Source: Hofstenia miamia (taxonomy: Eukaryota > Xenacoelomorpha > Acoela). Taken from it: a stretch of 64,000 bases of DNA. The DNA lies in the NCBI GenBank assembly GCA_004352715.1, contig SCFE01000024.1, positions 1,552,776 through 1,616,775 on the forward strand, given 5' to 3'. This document shows positions 47,199 to 59,366 of the stretch, in pieces. Each line of letters starts with the position of its first letter. Position 1 is the first letter of the stretch. The notes beneath the pieces were generated by a model that was given only the letters and a program-made list of their open reading frames with translations, made no database searches and was not told the origin of the DNA. The position numbers and the translations under genes are program-made.

Positions 47199-47862
47199 TT
47201 GGTAGATACCTGTGGCACTTACAAAATGCCAAATGTTTTGGGTACGGTGAAAAAACGTGAGGAATTGCATCTTAATATTCAATTAAGATGGGCATTAAAT
47301 ATCACAACGAAAAACTCATCGCAAACCAAACAGTACATTTCTAGGTCAATTCTTTTTCCAAAACAACTAGTTATGTTAAATACCCTTCTGACATTCTTCA
47401 AACTAATCAGAAACCTACCACCTTATAATACGATTAAAATACCGGGATTTATTCATAAACAGAATTCAAGATCAAAGCTTTTCACATGTGTTAAGTATAA
47501 GAAGAATGTTTTAAAGAAATCCTTCATTAATGTCGCCATTCGAACCTGGAATTCGCTACCTAAAGAAATTAAAAATATTGAAAAATTGAAACCTTTTAAA
47601 AAGCATTTAAAAATCTTCCTTAAGCAAAAATATATATCTGGGAAATCATGGCTAGGATACAAATTTTATAACAATGACTATACTATAACTCGTTATTAAA
47701 ATAGTAATTTATCCATAGCCTGCAAGATTTCTTTTGTAATTTATGTGAATTGTATATATGTGTTTTTGTGAATTTAATGACGCTATTCAAATAAATTATC
47801 AGTTATTTAATTGTTAACATTTATTTGAATAAAGATTCTCTTATCTTATCTTATCTTATCCA
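47199..47862 (+). pseudogene. LINE (CR1/L2-like) 3' end with TCTTA tail
   Basis: The frame 47199-47699 ends with the region after the RT domain: RWALNITTKNSSQTKQYISR, LVMLNTLLTFFKLIRNLPPY, SFINVAIRTWNSLPKEIKNI then EKLKPFKKHLKIFLKQKY. The AxxxWNxLPxxI...FKxxLKxxL pattern is the usual C-terminus of CR1/L2-type LINEs. After a UTR of about 140 bp comes TCTTATCTTATCTTATC (47843-47859), a short tandem tail. This 166-codon stretch is unbroken, so this 5'-truncated copy is younger than the other LINE pieces here. Confidence 0.72.
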
Positions 47863-50040
47863 GCTATCTCTGTTTTTATAAGTATCAGTTGGAAGTCGAT
47901 AAACGTACAATCATAATTGTAATAACCACATTTTCATTCAGGTACACAAACATGCATTAGGCATATTTAATCCACAATGTAATTGAGCAATCTATTAATT
48001 AGCGTTTGTATGTGTTGCAAAAAAGTCCCCATCTACGCATTTTTATTATAGTATTTCTGTTTCACCTTCTGTTATTCAGAACTTCTTGTTAGAATTAAAT
48101 GAAAACTGTGAATTGTGTCAAAATTTTGCTTCATTTTTTAAAAATGGTGCTATTTTAATATTTTGGAAATCAAGTATTACTAATTAATAAATACAATCAA
48201 TATTTATTGAATATGTATTTACATACAATAGAAATATATGAGTGATTGTCTGTAAAAAACATACAAATATGCAGTAAGAAATCTAGAATGTCTCCATTTC
48301 AAATTTGATCTTTATTTTAATAATCACTATAGTATGCAACGAATTTTAAATTTTTCTAAAAGAACTATAACAAATATAGCCTTGCTTTAAAAGCCTTTTC
48401 CTTTTGTTTGAAAAGCACTTCTGTGTTGAAGGGCACTCGCATAAGCTGTATTTATTAAACATATTAAAACGATAGAGATTTACATAAGAGTAGTCAGAAC
48501 TAAGACCAATAATTTTGAATAGTATATGAACTAGCTTAGAGTATTTCTGAAATCTGACTAACCAAGTTCATATTGCATAGCTTTCAAAAGTGAATGATTA
48601 TTCAAAATCAACTTTTGGTAGAGCGTAGTTTGATGTTGGCTCTAGTTATTACTTATTTGAGCAGGCAGGCCTTCTTCAATAAATGAAAAATTAACATGCA
48701 TGCATTAGTATCGTGTTGGAATGAAAAATTATATCAAGTAGAGGTACTATTGAACATGCATGTTTAAAAGCAGAGTTGGAATGTTTCAAGAAACTTTCTG
48801 AACCAACCTTAGTTACTTTCTTTTCTAACTAGTTCTGACTAGCATCATCTGGAAAACTCTAAATTGTAAACGTGATTTATAAAATGTATGCGTCTATATT
48901 AAAACCTTTTGATTCCTATGTATTCTCCATCCACTTACTTATTTTGAAATACTGAAACAACCATAGTCAACCATATGAAGAAATTCATTGCACACCTTGA
49001 GTGACATCATCTCCGCTCTTACTCAGACTTAAATAAATTTATGTACCTATCGTAATACATGCACACTTTTACAAATTTGCATTATTTATATTTCCATACG
49101 ATTGGGGTTATTCTCCAATTTAAGTTACACATGATGTTTTCAAAATTGAAACAGATGTTATATTGACCCATCTTAATGCAATTGAAATCATAGTATATTT
49201 TCAATATAAATTAATAAAATTACCGAATTTTTTTTGAAATACTAGGATTATGCCATTTTTTGAGTCATTTTTTCATGTCCATACCATTGGGGTTATTCTC
49301 CCATTCAAGTTACACATGATAAAGTTTTCAAACTTGAAACAGATGTTATATTGATCCGTCCTAATGCAATTGAAATCAGCCTGTTTTCATTTATATAAAC
49401 CAATCAAACTGTTCCAACTAGAATTTACTTCAATAAATATTAAACCCGTCAAATTGCCAATGAATTTAATTCGGATGTAAATATTCTGAGCAAATCAAAA
49501 TTCGTTTGAAAATATATTATACATTTACGACAACGTTGTGTTATGTGGCAATATGGAGCTATTTCACATATATATTTTCAAATATTCGAAAATGTATTGA
49601 TACTAGTTTAAAAGCACCTTCGCGCACTTTCAATCACTTTTAAAATTGACTAAATATTTGCTTCATGTCTATCCCATTACACGAGCAATTTTTAATGTTC
49701 AATCCTATCCAACCCACATGTACAGGCTTGTCACTTGGTCAAATTTTTCTGTCCAATCCAATCCAATACAAAAGTTCTAAAATTGTCCAATTGGAATCTA
49801 ATCGAAAGCAAGATCTTGTCTAACCACACAAGCTTTAAAAACAGCTCCTGAACTAGCACTTAGTTCAGCTGGATTTAGGATTCCTGCTTGATCTGTACAA
49901 CGGCAGTTTGCCCATCTGAACGAACTATTAGTTATTAGAAAATATATTATGCAATGCAGTATAGTTAAAAATTACCGCAATTCATGTCTTATGTTCATGG
50001 TTGTTCTATTTTAGGTTTTTTAAAATTCGGTGCTATGTTA
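47863..50040. repeat. non-coding DNA with a 120-bp imperfect duplication
   Basis: About 49092-49215 and 49275-49400 share GGGGTTATTCTCC, AAGTTACACATGAT, GAAACAGATGTTATATTGA and AATGCAATTGAAATCA at about 85% identity. Nothing else recognised. Confidence 0.65.
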
Positions 50041-50192
50041 TTATGTTGCTACAAGACTGTTCCCTCCCTTGTGCTAGTGCAGAGAAATCCTTCAACAAAT
50101 ATTGTGAGATTCTAACTCAAAGACGCATAAGCATGACAGAAGAAAATTTACCTAAGAACTTATTTATTGTGAATGTGATCAATAATTTGTAG
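50041..50192 (+). pseudogene. hAT transposase C-terminal (dimerisation) fragment
   Basis: Reads LPCASAEKSFNKYCEILTQR then RISMTEENLPKNLFIVNVIN. The SSAxxExxFS...R..M..E.L pattern is the hAT dimerisation region near the end of the transposase. No upstream domains or ends are seen. Confidence 0.55.
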
Positions 50193-52530
50193 ATGAATTC
50201 AAATTCTTCTGAGTAAGTCACCGTCATTTTTTAGCAGGAAAATTAGAATTCTTCCAGAAAGGAAAGGCTTAGCATAGTTGAATAAGTTTTTGCAAACAGA
50301 ATATCATAGAACTACTGATAATATAGTGTCATAAAGATTACCCATCGGGAATTTTGCCTAATATGACAAAACACATATGTATGTATAACATATCATGCCG
50401 GAATTGCTGTTCAGGCTCAATTAAGGGATATAAATAGCAATGAAACCAATGAACTTAAGAATTTATTTATCATATGCTGCCCGATTAGAATACAAAAGCA
50501 CAATAATACTGGTCCGGTCATTGTATTTAAATCAAATACAATTTTACAAAACATACATACATGTATTTTGTGATCAAATGATTAAGAGACAATATTGCAA
50601 TCAGTTACCATGATATGACGCATTGCATTCACAGTATTATCTAGGGCCCTGCGAGTACTCGAAATTTCGAGTTGGGTCGAGTCAAGTTGAGTACCCGAAC
50701 CGACTCGACTCGAAATTTAAACATTAGCAGATTTCGAGTCGGGTCGAATCAAATCGAATTTTGTTGATTGAAAATGAATACTGCAGTGCATGGGTGCCCG
50801 CGGAACAATTGTACTTGATCCGTGACCCTCCACGGCCCACGGCAACTTGACCCGTGACCAGTTTTATATATATAATTGATGATAAAAGAAACAAGAATAT
50901 AATTGATTATGTTTGAATCTAATTAGATTCCAATTCCAATGGACAAGCCTGCACATATACCATGAGATTGTTTGATGTCCTTTGACTTTCTGGGAATTGA
51001 ATGGGTCCGATATGTATTTACCTTGAATACTGTTCTCTTAAATTTCAGTGAATGATAGATTGTTCTACTAAATTTTGTATTAAACATAAATATTCATAAA
51101 TATCGCATATCAAATAAATTCAATTATTAGCTTCAGATTCCTTTCAAAAATTTGTAAAATAAGTGAATGTAGATACTGAAATAAATGCTATATGTAAAAG
51201 TTTACGGATTCCGACCACAGTTCAGACTTAGTACGAAAAAAGAGAAAGATCTTCACTTAACCTGTCCCACGAATGTTGCATCAGTCTTTTTCCCAAAACA
51301 TGGGATTCCCCATTTCTCATGAGGCGTCCGTACCGGGCCCCCAAATTTTTGTTTTCCAAAAATAGAAATAAAGCTTGTTATAAACAAGTTTGAATCCCCA
51401 AAATATCAAAATAACAAGGTAATTATATGAACATAGCAAAACATTGGGGCCAAAATGAGCAAAAAAATCAGCAATAAACAATTTTGGACAATTTTAGAGG
51501 CTCAAAAGTTATGCAGGTACAAAATAGGTATTAAAAAATATTTAGTATACACCAAAACGCTTACTAAAAATTCAATACTTAATTTTGGGAGTGTGGGGAG
51601 CTCGATTTGACATATCGCACAGTACCCCAAATTTACAGTGACGCCACCATTAACAAGTGTTCTCTGAGTCAGACTAAATGTCACTATTGAGAAAGACAAA
51701 GACCAGGTTTCATTCTATGCTATGAACAAAATGTCATTGCATATTAGATGTCTACGGCTAAAGACTAAAATTCAAGGAATGGAAAAGATCCGAGATCCGA
51801 CAATATAGTTTATTAAAACAGGTAGCTTCAATTAGGCCTACATCGCAAAATTCATTTTTGATTTTAGGTAAACCTTTTTTTTCAATTCATTTCTGAATAT
51901 ACTAAAATATTTTTTAAACTTTTAATTAAAGATTTTCATATCGTGAAGTCACTCAAAAATGGTGTGGAGTAATTTATGCAGTCCAATCAGCTTCAATAAA
52001 TTTCAGTTCTTCATCTTATTTCATTAAAATTATCCATCATTGTTACACGGTATACATTTAATTGTTAATTCTTACTTAAATAAGTGTAATTTATTGAATA
52101 TGATTTTTTAATTTCCAATCTTAGTTTACTCAAATAACTACTTTTAAATATTAAACTATTTCATCAGCAAATTTGTATTTTTTCAGAAGAACGATTGTAG
52201 AGATCAATGGTAGAATGGTATTTTTTTGACATGTGTTTGACTATAGTCCTTCATTAATAAATGATTAATAATTTGTTGTTGTTCTTATTTAATAATTAAA
52301 TGTATTTGTAGTTAGAACATAACTATTAGTAACAGTAGCGCGCACACAATCAAGCCTATTCAATTCGATTTCATTGAAAAGTACGATTTACAGTCTTATC
52401 ACTAACTGGATATTTAACTAACTAGATGTTTCACTAACCATGAAAATGATTTGATGCAAATGTTTAGATGTAGAATAGCAAAGGACATGCATGTCATTAA
52501 GTTTCATAAAATATAACTAATAAACATTTC
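50193..52530. repeat. non-coding DNA with G+C-rich palindromic patches
   Basis: At 50641-50760 GAGTCGGGTCGA-like motifs recur on both strands (TCGAAATTTCGA, GACTCGACTCGA) after AGGGCCCTGCGAGTACTCG, like the tips of hAT elements. A second patch (50785-50870, CCGTGACC motifs) follows. No matching right end was found. Confidence 0.4.
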
Positions 52531-53056
52531 AGGCGTGAAATTGAGTTCGGGTTTGGACAGGATAAGTTCGGGTTCGGGTAAAGGTTGGATCGAAAAAACA
52601 AATTTGTGCTTAGGTTTAGTAGGGCACAATTAGAATACTGTTATTTGTGGTGAGCATTGTAGTGTGCATCATCTCAAGGACATTTCAATTTGTTGTCGAT
52701 AAGGTTTCAAGTTTTGTCGGAAGTTGCACGCTGCATATTGAGAAGACTGTTTGAACGATTCTTCTCATATTGTAGGCTTACTGTGACAGAAAGACATTGC
52801 TCGCTGGCAGACGATATTGTAGAAGTCTTAGAAATACTAAATTCTTTTGCAAAACATCAAAAAATCAATTTTAAATACACTTTTAATTTGTTTTCATATT
52901 TACCAATTTCAATACTCAATGATTTTAGAAATTCGGATTGAAATGGATTGAACGCAGGATAAAATGTTCACTTCGGGTTCGGATCCGGTTAGGGTTGAGC
53001 AAATCTGGTTCAGATAGGGTAAGATTCTAAAATTTCGGCTCGATTCCACTTCTGGT
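52531..53056 (+). mobile_element. deleted hAT element with C-terminal transposase scrap
   Basis: 52717-52860 reads VLSEVARCILRRLFERFFSY then CRLTVTERHCSLADDIVEVL, the hAT dimerisation region (family pattern SExxRxxL...ERxFS). It is bordered by GGGTTCGG-rich patches on both sides (52548-52580 and 52970-53045). CAGGCGTGAAATTGAG on the left resembles the inverted right edge CAGAAGTGGAATCGAG. No target duplication is seen, so the limits are approximate. Confidence 0.5.
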
Positions 53057-53059
53057 ATA

Positions 53060-53870
53060 GATATGTTACAGCAAAAACAAGAATAACAGGACACCAAGCA
53101 ATTACAATTATGCAAAAATTGTAGTCTTACAAATATATGGTAGTCAAATATTTTATTTTTTACTTTCTATTATACCGAATGCGGAAAATCAGTCTTAATT
53201 ACTCCTATTTTCACAAACAGTTATTAAATAAGACGTGTAATTGCTAATTATTCACTTTTGAAGTCCATCAATTTTTGCTAAATTTATAATTGTAAAAATG
53301 ATAGAACGCATGAATGTCATTACAAATTATACTATGTAATTCCGTGAATGATATTTTTTAATGTAAATTTTTATAATTCTACTATGAAATATTTAAGGTG
53401 TAAACTAAACCTACAATTTTTTTCACATGTATCTTTTATTGCTCAAACCATTTAATATGAATTTTGAAAGCACATACCTCTGTCTTAATTTTATGGACTT
53501 TTGCTTGTATTCACTAATTGTTACTTTTCTCTTGTCAAAATGACAGGTATTATATCGAATAGAATAGTTTTTAAACTGACTCATTTCATGAAGTATTCGA
53601 TTAGGTTATGGAAGTAAGGACATTCTTTAAGGTTTCATGATTTAAATATTTAGTTATTTAAACTTTTTAGATCTTTTAAGTAATAAACACAAAAAATTAG
53701 ACAAATGAGACATAGGAAATTAGTTATAGCAACATCCTCTAGAGACTAAAAAGTGCTATTTTCATCATAGTTTATCTGTATCATTGTGATACATTCATGC
53801 ATGTATAGCGCTTGTAAATCATATTTTGTGATTCACACATATTCAGTGTGCTTAAACTCGAAATTAACAT
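53060..53870. other. AT-rich upstream region of the methyltransferase gene
   Basis: No coding capacity. It presumably holds the promoter of the downstream gene, but I see no convincing core element. Confidence 0.4.
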
Positions 53871-53874
53871 GTAA

Positions 53875-54792
53875 ATGAAAACAAATCGCCATACTTTGGG
53901 TGTACATAACAATGCATTTAGGTCAATGTCAGGGTTGGTATCATTATACGCGGATGAGGACAGGTACATGAAATCATTCAATGTCTTCCTCAAGAACTCA
54001 AGTGAGCACGCTTCTATGTTAAAATGGATTAAGCACAGCCTGTGCAAATCCATCAATAATTTAGAAGGCTGTGCCGATAAAGAATTTTTAAGCGTTGGCA
54101 GTGGAAATGGAGAACTAGATGTAATAATTCTTGAAGAAATATTGAAGATAATACCGCGATTTAATGTTACCTTTGTTGATCCATCGCATGAGCAGATCGA
54201 TAAATGCAAGACTACAATTGCTATGGTTAAAGCGAATTCTAAAGCCTGGGACCAGGTGAAAGTCGAGTTCGTAGAAGACACGATTGAGGCATTTTACGAA
54301 GAAAATAGCATGCGACGCTTCGACTTTATTTATATGGTGCAAATGCTATATTATGTAAAAGACTATAAACAAGTGTTGCAAAACATTTTAGGCATGATGC
54401 GAGACAGTAAGAGCTACGGCATTATACTGCACGTATCAAGTAATAGCGGTTATGCCAAGGTTTGGAAGAATTTTAGTGGAAGGCTTCCACAAAATGATTC
54501 ATGCAATTACGTAACAGCAAACGATATAACCAACGTATTGGCAACTTTTCACTCTCCGTACTCCAATACAGAAATAAGCTCTGATTTTAAGATTTTCGAG
54601 GATCTTCTAACAACAGAAGAAGGAAAGCTAGCTGTGGACTTTATTACCGAAGCTGCATATTTTGTAGACAACGGTGATAAGGGTCTGGTTGAAGATGTCA
54701 TTGATTTAATTAAGTCAAATAGTTGTAGCAGGTACTCTGGTGACGCTCTATGCTTCAATAATAACTTATCAAGTATAGTTTTTCGAAAGTAA
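53875..54792 (+). CDS. HNMT-like: histamine N-methyltransferase-like protein
   Basis: A Rossmann-fold methyltransferase predicted to move a methyl group from S-adenosylmethionine to histamine or a related amine in the cytosol. 305 residues (vertebrate HNMT has 292). The cofactor loop is FLSVGSGNGELD (71-82), the acidic strand end FVDPSHEQ (100-107), and the family block FIYMVQMLYYVKD is at 151-163. SGYAKVWKNFSGRLPQNDSC (191-210) and YVTANDI follow the family closely, as does the C-terminus LCFNNNLSSIVFRK. The human substrate-site residues Glu28, Gln143 and Asn283 correspond to Glu44 (NSSEH), Gln156 and Asn296, all kept. A stop lies directly before the first ATG. The second ATG (residue 18, 53926) matches the vertebrate start better, giving 288 residues. 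One uninterrupted exon, unlike the multi-exon vertebrate gene. The actual substrate is inferred. Confidence 0.92.
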   Translation: MKTNRHTLGVHNNAFRSMSGLVSLYADEDRYMKSFNVFLKNSSEHASMLKWIKHSLCKSINNLEGCADKEFLSVGSGNGELDVIILEEILKIIPRFNVTFVDPSHEQIDKCKTTIAMVKANSKAWDQVKVEFVEDTIEAFYEENSMRRFDFIYMVQMLYYVKDYKQVLQNILGMMRDSKSYGIILHVSSNSGYAKVWKNFSGRLPQNDSCNYVTANDITNVLATFHSPYSNTEISSDFKIFEDLLTTEEGKLAVDFITEAAYFVDNGDKGLVEDVIDLIKSNSCSRYSGDALCFNNNLSSIVFRK

Positions 54793-54863
54793 TAATGCAC
54801 AAATTTCCCAATATTTAATGTCATAATGCAATTTCAAATTTGAAATTTCTACTAATTGTAATG

Positions 54864-54869
54864 AATAAA
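54864..54869 (+). terminator. likely polyadenylation signal
   Basis: AATAAA 72 bp after the methyltransferase stop codon. Confidence 0.6.
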
Positions 54870-57388
54870 ACGAATCAAACTTCTATATTCTTTGCAGCAA
54901 CTCACTTATAACATTAATTCGTATATACGTACGCATATATAATTGCAATTGTGATAATGCAAACAAAGTGAATTTGCATTTAGAGGGATATATATATATA
55001 TATATANNNNNNNNNNNNNNNNNNNNNNNNNNNNNNNNNNNNNNNNNNNNNNNNNNNNNNNNNNNNNNNNNNNNNNNNNNNNNNNNNNNNNNNNNNNNNN
55101 NNNNNNNNNNNNNNNNNNNNNNNNNNNNNNNNNNNNNNNNNNNNNNNNNNNNNNNNNNNNNNNNNNNNNNNNNNNNNNNNNNTATATATATATAGACTAT
55201 TCCTAAAATATGTTTTTTAGTAAATTTGAGAAAGCTTTGGGTTCCAAACGGAAGAAATTATAAAGTAAGCCTAAAGAATACTAGAGAAAAATACTAGACA
55301 TAAGAACATGTCTCACCTTTTTGGGATTTTTCTAGAAATTCAATGTATGTGTATTTTATAAACAAAAAATAATGCCACTTTTTAAAAGCAAATGTGTGTA
55401 ATTGCATCAATATACCGACACATTTTAATTCCAATAACATTTTGTGTATTCTTGTATTTTTGTACAAAACTCTAGCGCGTTATGAAGCTGAGGATCTTGG
55501 GTATGCAACCAGCAGCCCACAAAACATTTCTGATGGTCTTTGATAACATCTTTCATACTACGTTTGACACTATCTAGGATTTTTGTTTAGAAGTATTACC
55601 AATAAACCTAGTTAAGGACCAGTCTAACTTCCATTTTTTTATTTTAATGCAGTTTTGTTTGTGTGTATATATGGCGACATGCGTGTTTATAGCGAAAGCG
55701 AGCAACAAGATGGGTGAAAATCTGTCCCTTCAACTACTAAAAATTGCTTAGGTGGCCCCTTACAAATAATGTTGTATACTACTATTCTAGATGAATACTA
55801 GTATCAAAACTTTGAAATTAAAGCCAAGCAAAGAATTCAATGTCTTTGCCTTGAAGCTTAGCTTTTTTCTGATTGCCAAGTATTTTTGGCAAATTTTTGT
55901 GTGAGGTATCCAATCTTCTAACCAGTTGAAGCTAATTTATGGAATCAATGCGCATCTTTTCTCTAGGATGTTTTTGAGAGTCTTTATAATATCATTTTAT
56001 CAATTTTTTAAGCTTTACAATAATCTTTGCTCTTGATAATGAAGGAAAACCAATATACTCCATTAGAGTAAAAATTCCCCAACAATAATCACAATTCAGT
56101 GCATTTTAATTTTTATGCACAGAAATCCATAAATTACCAATAATATGCGTTGTTGTATGAAGTTTTGTAAATAAATTAAATGTCCTTTCAACTGTTCCTC
56201 CAAATTTCAAGGGTCATTCCGCTCCTAGAACATTTGGAACGGGGTGCCGTTCAATTATTTTCTAAATTATTATAAAATGGCAATGATTCTTTATTCTCCA
56301 TAAAAACATTAAGGTATATATTTATGCACATAACAGTTAGTGCTAGTCTTTTTAAGACAGTTTTCATTAAATAGTTGGAGAAGTTTTTAAAAAATGCGTT
56401 TTTATCTTAAGAAACCACTAAAAATTTACACTTATCTCAATATTCACACAAAGCCTAGATAGCTTTTGGAAATTGGAAGGGGGGAGGAGTGGGGACAGCT
56501 GTCCTCTTTGTTTAGCAAACGAAAAAGAATATTAAAGGCAACTTACAAATTAAATTCTAAATTTGCCATAACAGTAGCGTATTTAACTTCCTTATTCAAA
56601 GCTTAAATGAAGAAAGGGCATGATATGTTTTAATGTATCGAGCGAAGTTTTATTATTGCATTTATTTTTATTACATTTGTAAGTCATTTCGCACTAAAGT
56701 TTGAAAAAATAAATTTGGGAATACCCCTAATATATACATATATATATATNNNNNNNNNNNNNNNNNNNNNNNNNNNNNNNNNNNNNNNNNNNNNNNNNNN
56801 NNNNNNNNNNNNNNNNNNNNNNNNNNNNNNNNNNNNNNNNNNNNNNNNNNNNNNNNNNNNNNNNNNNNNNNNNNNNNNNNNNNNNNNNNNNNNNNNNNNN
56901 NNNNNNNNNNNNNNNNNNNNNNNNNNNNNNNNNNNNNNNNNNNNNNNNNNNNNNNNNNNNNNNNNNNNNNNNNNNNNNNNNNNNNNNNNNNNNNNNNNNN
57001 NNNNNNNNNNNNNNNNNNNNNNNNNNNNNNNNNNNNNNNNNNNNNNNNNNNNNNNNNNNNNNNNNNNNNNNNNNNNNNNNNNNNNNNNNNNNNNNNNNNN
57101 NNATATATATATAACGAATGGAAAATCAGAAATTTAAGTCCGTAGTACAATATTTATGAAATATGTTTTACTTCTTACATTTAAATATCCATTGATCTGA
57201 CTGCCACTCAACAAGGCCACAATGGCCATTCCATCCCTGTGCAAAAAGTTTCATCCAATAAAACTTTGGCAGCAATATTAAGGTATTTACTCATGAAAGA
57301 AAAAAGAACAATTGAGCTATAATATTATGTTTAAATAAAATTGCTCATTATATCTATTTTTTTTGTAATCTAACAACTAATATAGTAT
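54870..57388. other. non-coding DNA with two microsatellite-flanked gaps
   Basis: Gaps at 55007-55182 (176 N) and 56750-57102 (353 N) are bordered on both sides by TA tracts, so they are probably long TA repeats that could not be assembled. No gene recognised between them. Confidence 0.6.
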
Positions 57389-57389
57389 A

Positions 57390-57956
57390 GGTTGTCCCAT
57401 AAAAACTGCGTATCTTTTATTAAAATGTTGATACAAAAAATTCTATTGTTAAAAATATTGTAGCAATAGTTCTATGAGAAATATAGCAAGAGATAGGTAT
57501 CTATGTTATCATATAAATATACTTAATTTATTTGTTGCAATATATACAATTAACAAAAATAAATTGAAATTAAAATTGAAATTCAAAATCGAACAGCCAA
57601 ACATTTCGGAATATTTTTTGAGATAGATTATACGAATATGTGGCTTTCAGCAACAAATAAACACTCTCACTTAGAAACAGGTTGACCTGTTAATGCAACA
57701 AGTTTTTGTTGCATTTTTGGAAGAGCAAATGCCTCATTTCATTTGCCATCGAATGAGTAGGGCTTTGGAAGAACTGATTGTTGATCTCAACAAAATTGTT
57801 GAAATGATAGAAACAATATTTAAATAACAGTTGTCATTTCTTAACAAAATATTTGTTACTAATTCCACTCAAATATATTATAAACCTTACGGAACTAAAA
57901 ACCCTTTTTTAAATTTTCTATAAAACAAAATAAACGCAGTTTTTTATGGGACAACC
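57390..57956. mobile_element. mariner-type deletion derivative (567 bp)
   Basis: The ends GGTTGTCCCATAAAAA are mirrored exactly, followed by ACTGCGT on both sides, with TA at 57388-57389 and 57957-57958. The interior (about 57720-57825) retains MPHFICHRMSRALEELIVDL, which looks like the tail of a mariner/Tc1-type transposase. The rest is deleted. Confidence 0.8.
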
Positions 57957-57958
57957 TA

Positions 57959-59340
57959 TGCAATTGAACACATTATGTTTTCTATATTTAAAATGTTAGC
58001 ATCCTGTATGTGAAGCAGCATGAGATCATTTAATCTAACTTTCATAGTTGTTTCACAAATTAATGCTTCAAGCTTTACAATGCCAAAGAAAACCCTCATT
58101 TGTTGCATTTGTGATATATTTAATAATGAGTAACACCAATGCAATCTACAAATTGTATATCTGGCAGTATTTAAGTAATCACAGCTGCATGTACAGAAGA
58201 AAAATAACAAAATGCATATTTATAGAATTTTGAAATATATAGTATGCAATAATATATCAAATGATTGTTATGCTTGAGCTTTACAAAAGCTCCCTTAATT
58301 GCATTGCATATAAACAATATATATTCTATTAAAATAAATGCATTGTAGATAAATTTCTCTATTCTAGGTATTTCATATTCAACATGATTTCGATTAAAAG
58401 TGATTTTATATTTGATGCATTTTATATTTGATGCTATTTCTATAGACCCCTAAGAGAGGTACATATATAATGTCTGCAATAAGAAATTTTTATGATAAAG
58501 TTCTATTTTATTAGACAACTAGAAATCTTTGTTTCAAAATAGATGTTGTTCTAAAATTTCTACTTTGAGCAATTTCTAATTTGCATAATTAATTTCTGCA
58601 AAAGTAGTAATGTAAACAAAAATGTAATAAAACTTGGTCTGTAGATGTGTTGTGTGTTACAATTGACTTCATTAGACAAGTTATCAAGAAGTCAACAACC
58701 TTGTATAAATTGTTCTTAATATTTTATACTACACAACTATATAAGTAACAAATATGTAAATATCTAGATAAACTATGCACAAAATTTTGAGTGGTTTAAT
58801 TCAGTAAATTAATCATTATGCCACTTAATTTGACAAAGAAGAGAAAATTTGCAATACTATAAAAATTTAATGTTCATGAATAGCTAAAGAAATAATCCTT
58901 TCAAGATACAAGATTCAAATTGTTGAGATCCTTAAAGGTCTGTACTAATATTAAATTGAATGGAAACCACTTTGAAATCTTGAGTTGCATCAATCAAACT
59001 GTGTACCTAGCCTGATTTGAGTTGAAATTAAGCATTGACAGTTCTTGAGTTGGGCTTAGTCAAATCAAGTTGTATTGATTTGAACATAAATATTGCATTG
59101 TATGTTTGCCAAACTGAAAGAATATTCACATAATTCCTGATTGACATAAATTTTTACAACAATATATTCTTACTGATCAGAGTTGAGCCATATTGTCAAT
59201 TGAATGATCAAAACTAGCTTCAAAGAACATAATTGTTCCCTACTGAGCAAAAGATGAAGATTGGATTGTCTTTAGGTTTAACATCAAGTATAGGCTTGTA
59301 TCATAAGTAATTGTGCATGATTTGTAATTATAACAAAAAA
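57959..59340. other. AT-rich DNA, nothing recognised
   Basis: Only short chance frames. 59000-59090 has diffuse TTGAGTT/TCAAATC motifs. Confidence 0.45.
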
Positions 59341-59366
59341 CAATATAACATATGCAACATATATAT

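Larger units (their letters stand above)
44454..47218 (-). pseudogene. P-element/THAP-like transposase relic, split by a Tc1 insertion
   Basis: Minus strand, two pieces. Upstream piece (47218-46253): IPNIFGVIPASCFKQYQSKH, NDKFKMVISSKYDDRLDYLS, ELSEFLLDFGF, QTDLLERQFGNY then a shifted SGSNYYVSVNQG, NSVVYVAGFIVAKF and SNDVIKNSDFIHELSLGRLS. The order (LExxFGxYRQxSGxNYxVS, then YxAGxxxxK) is that of P/THAP9-like transposase C-termini. Downstream piece (44714-44454): PNIPCTLCVTKLVESLATEN ... IRKLDDEKRKLSSKSQQVVK, a lysine-rich tail starting with a Cys-x2-Cys pair. The Tc1 element at 44716-46250 lies exactly between them. Several stops and frameshifts exist besides the insertion. A 5'-truncated LINE starts at the upstream edge. 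Confidence 0.6.

Noticed and set aside
54549-54824. Minus-strand frames over the methyltransferase gene (also 53781-54281)
   Set aside because: Antisense shadows of a well-supported gene.
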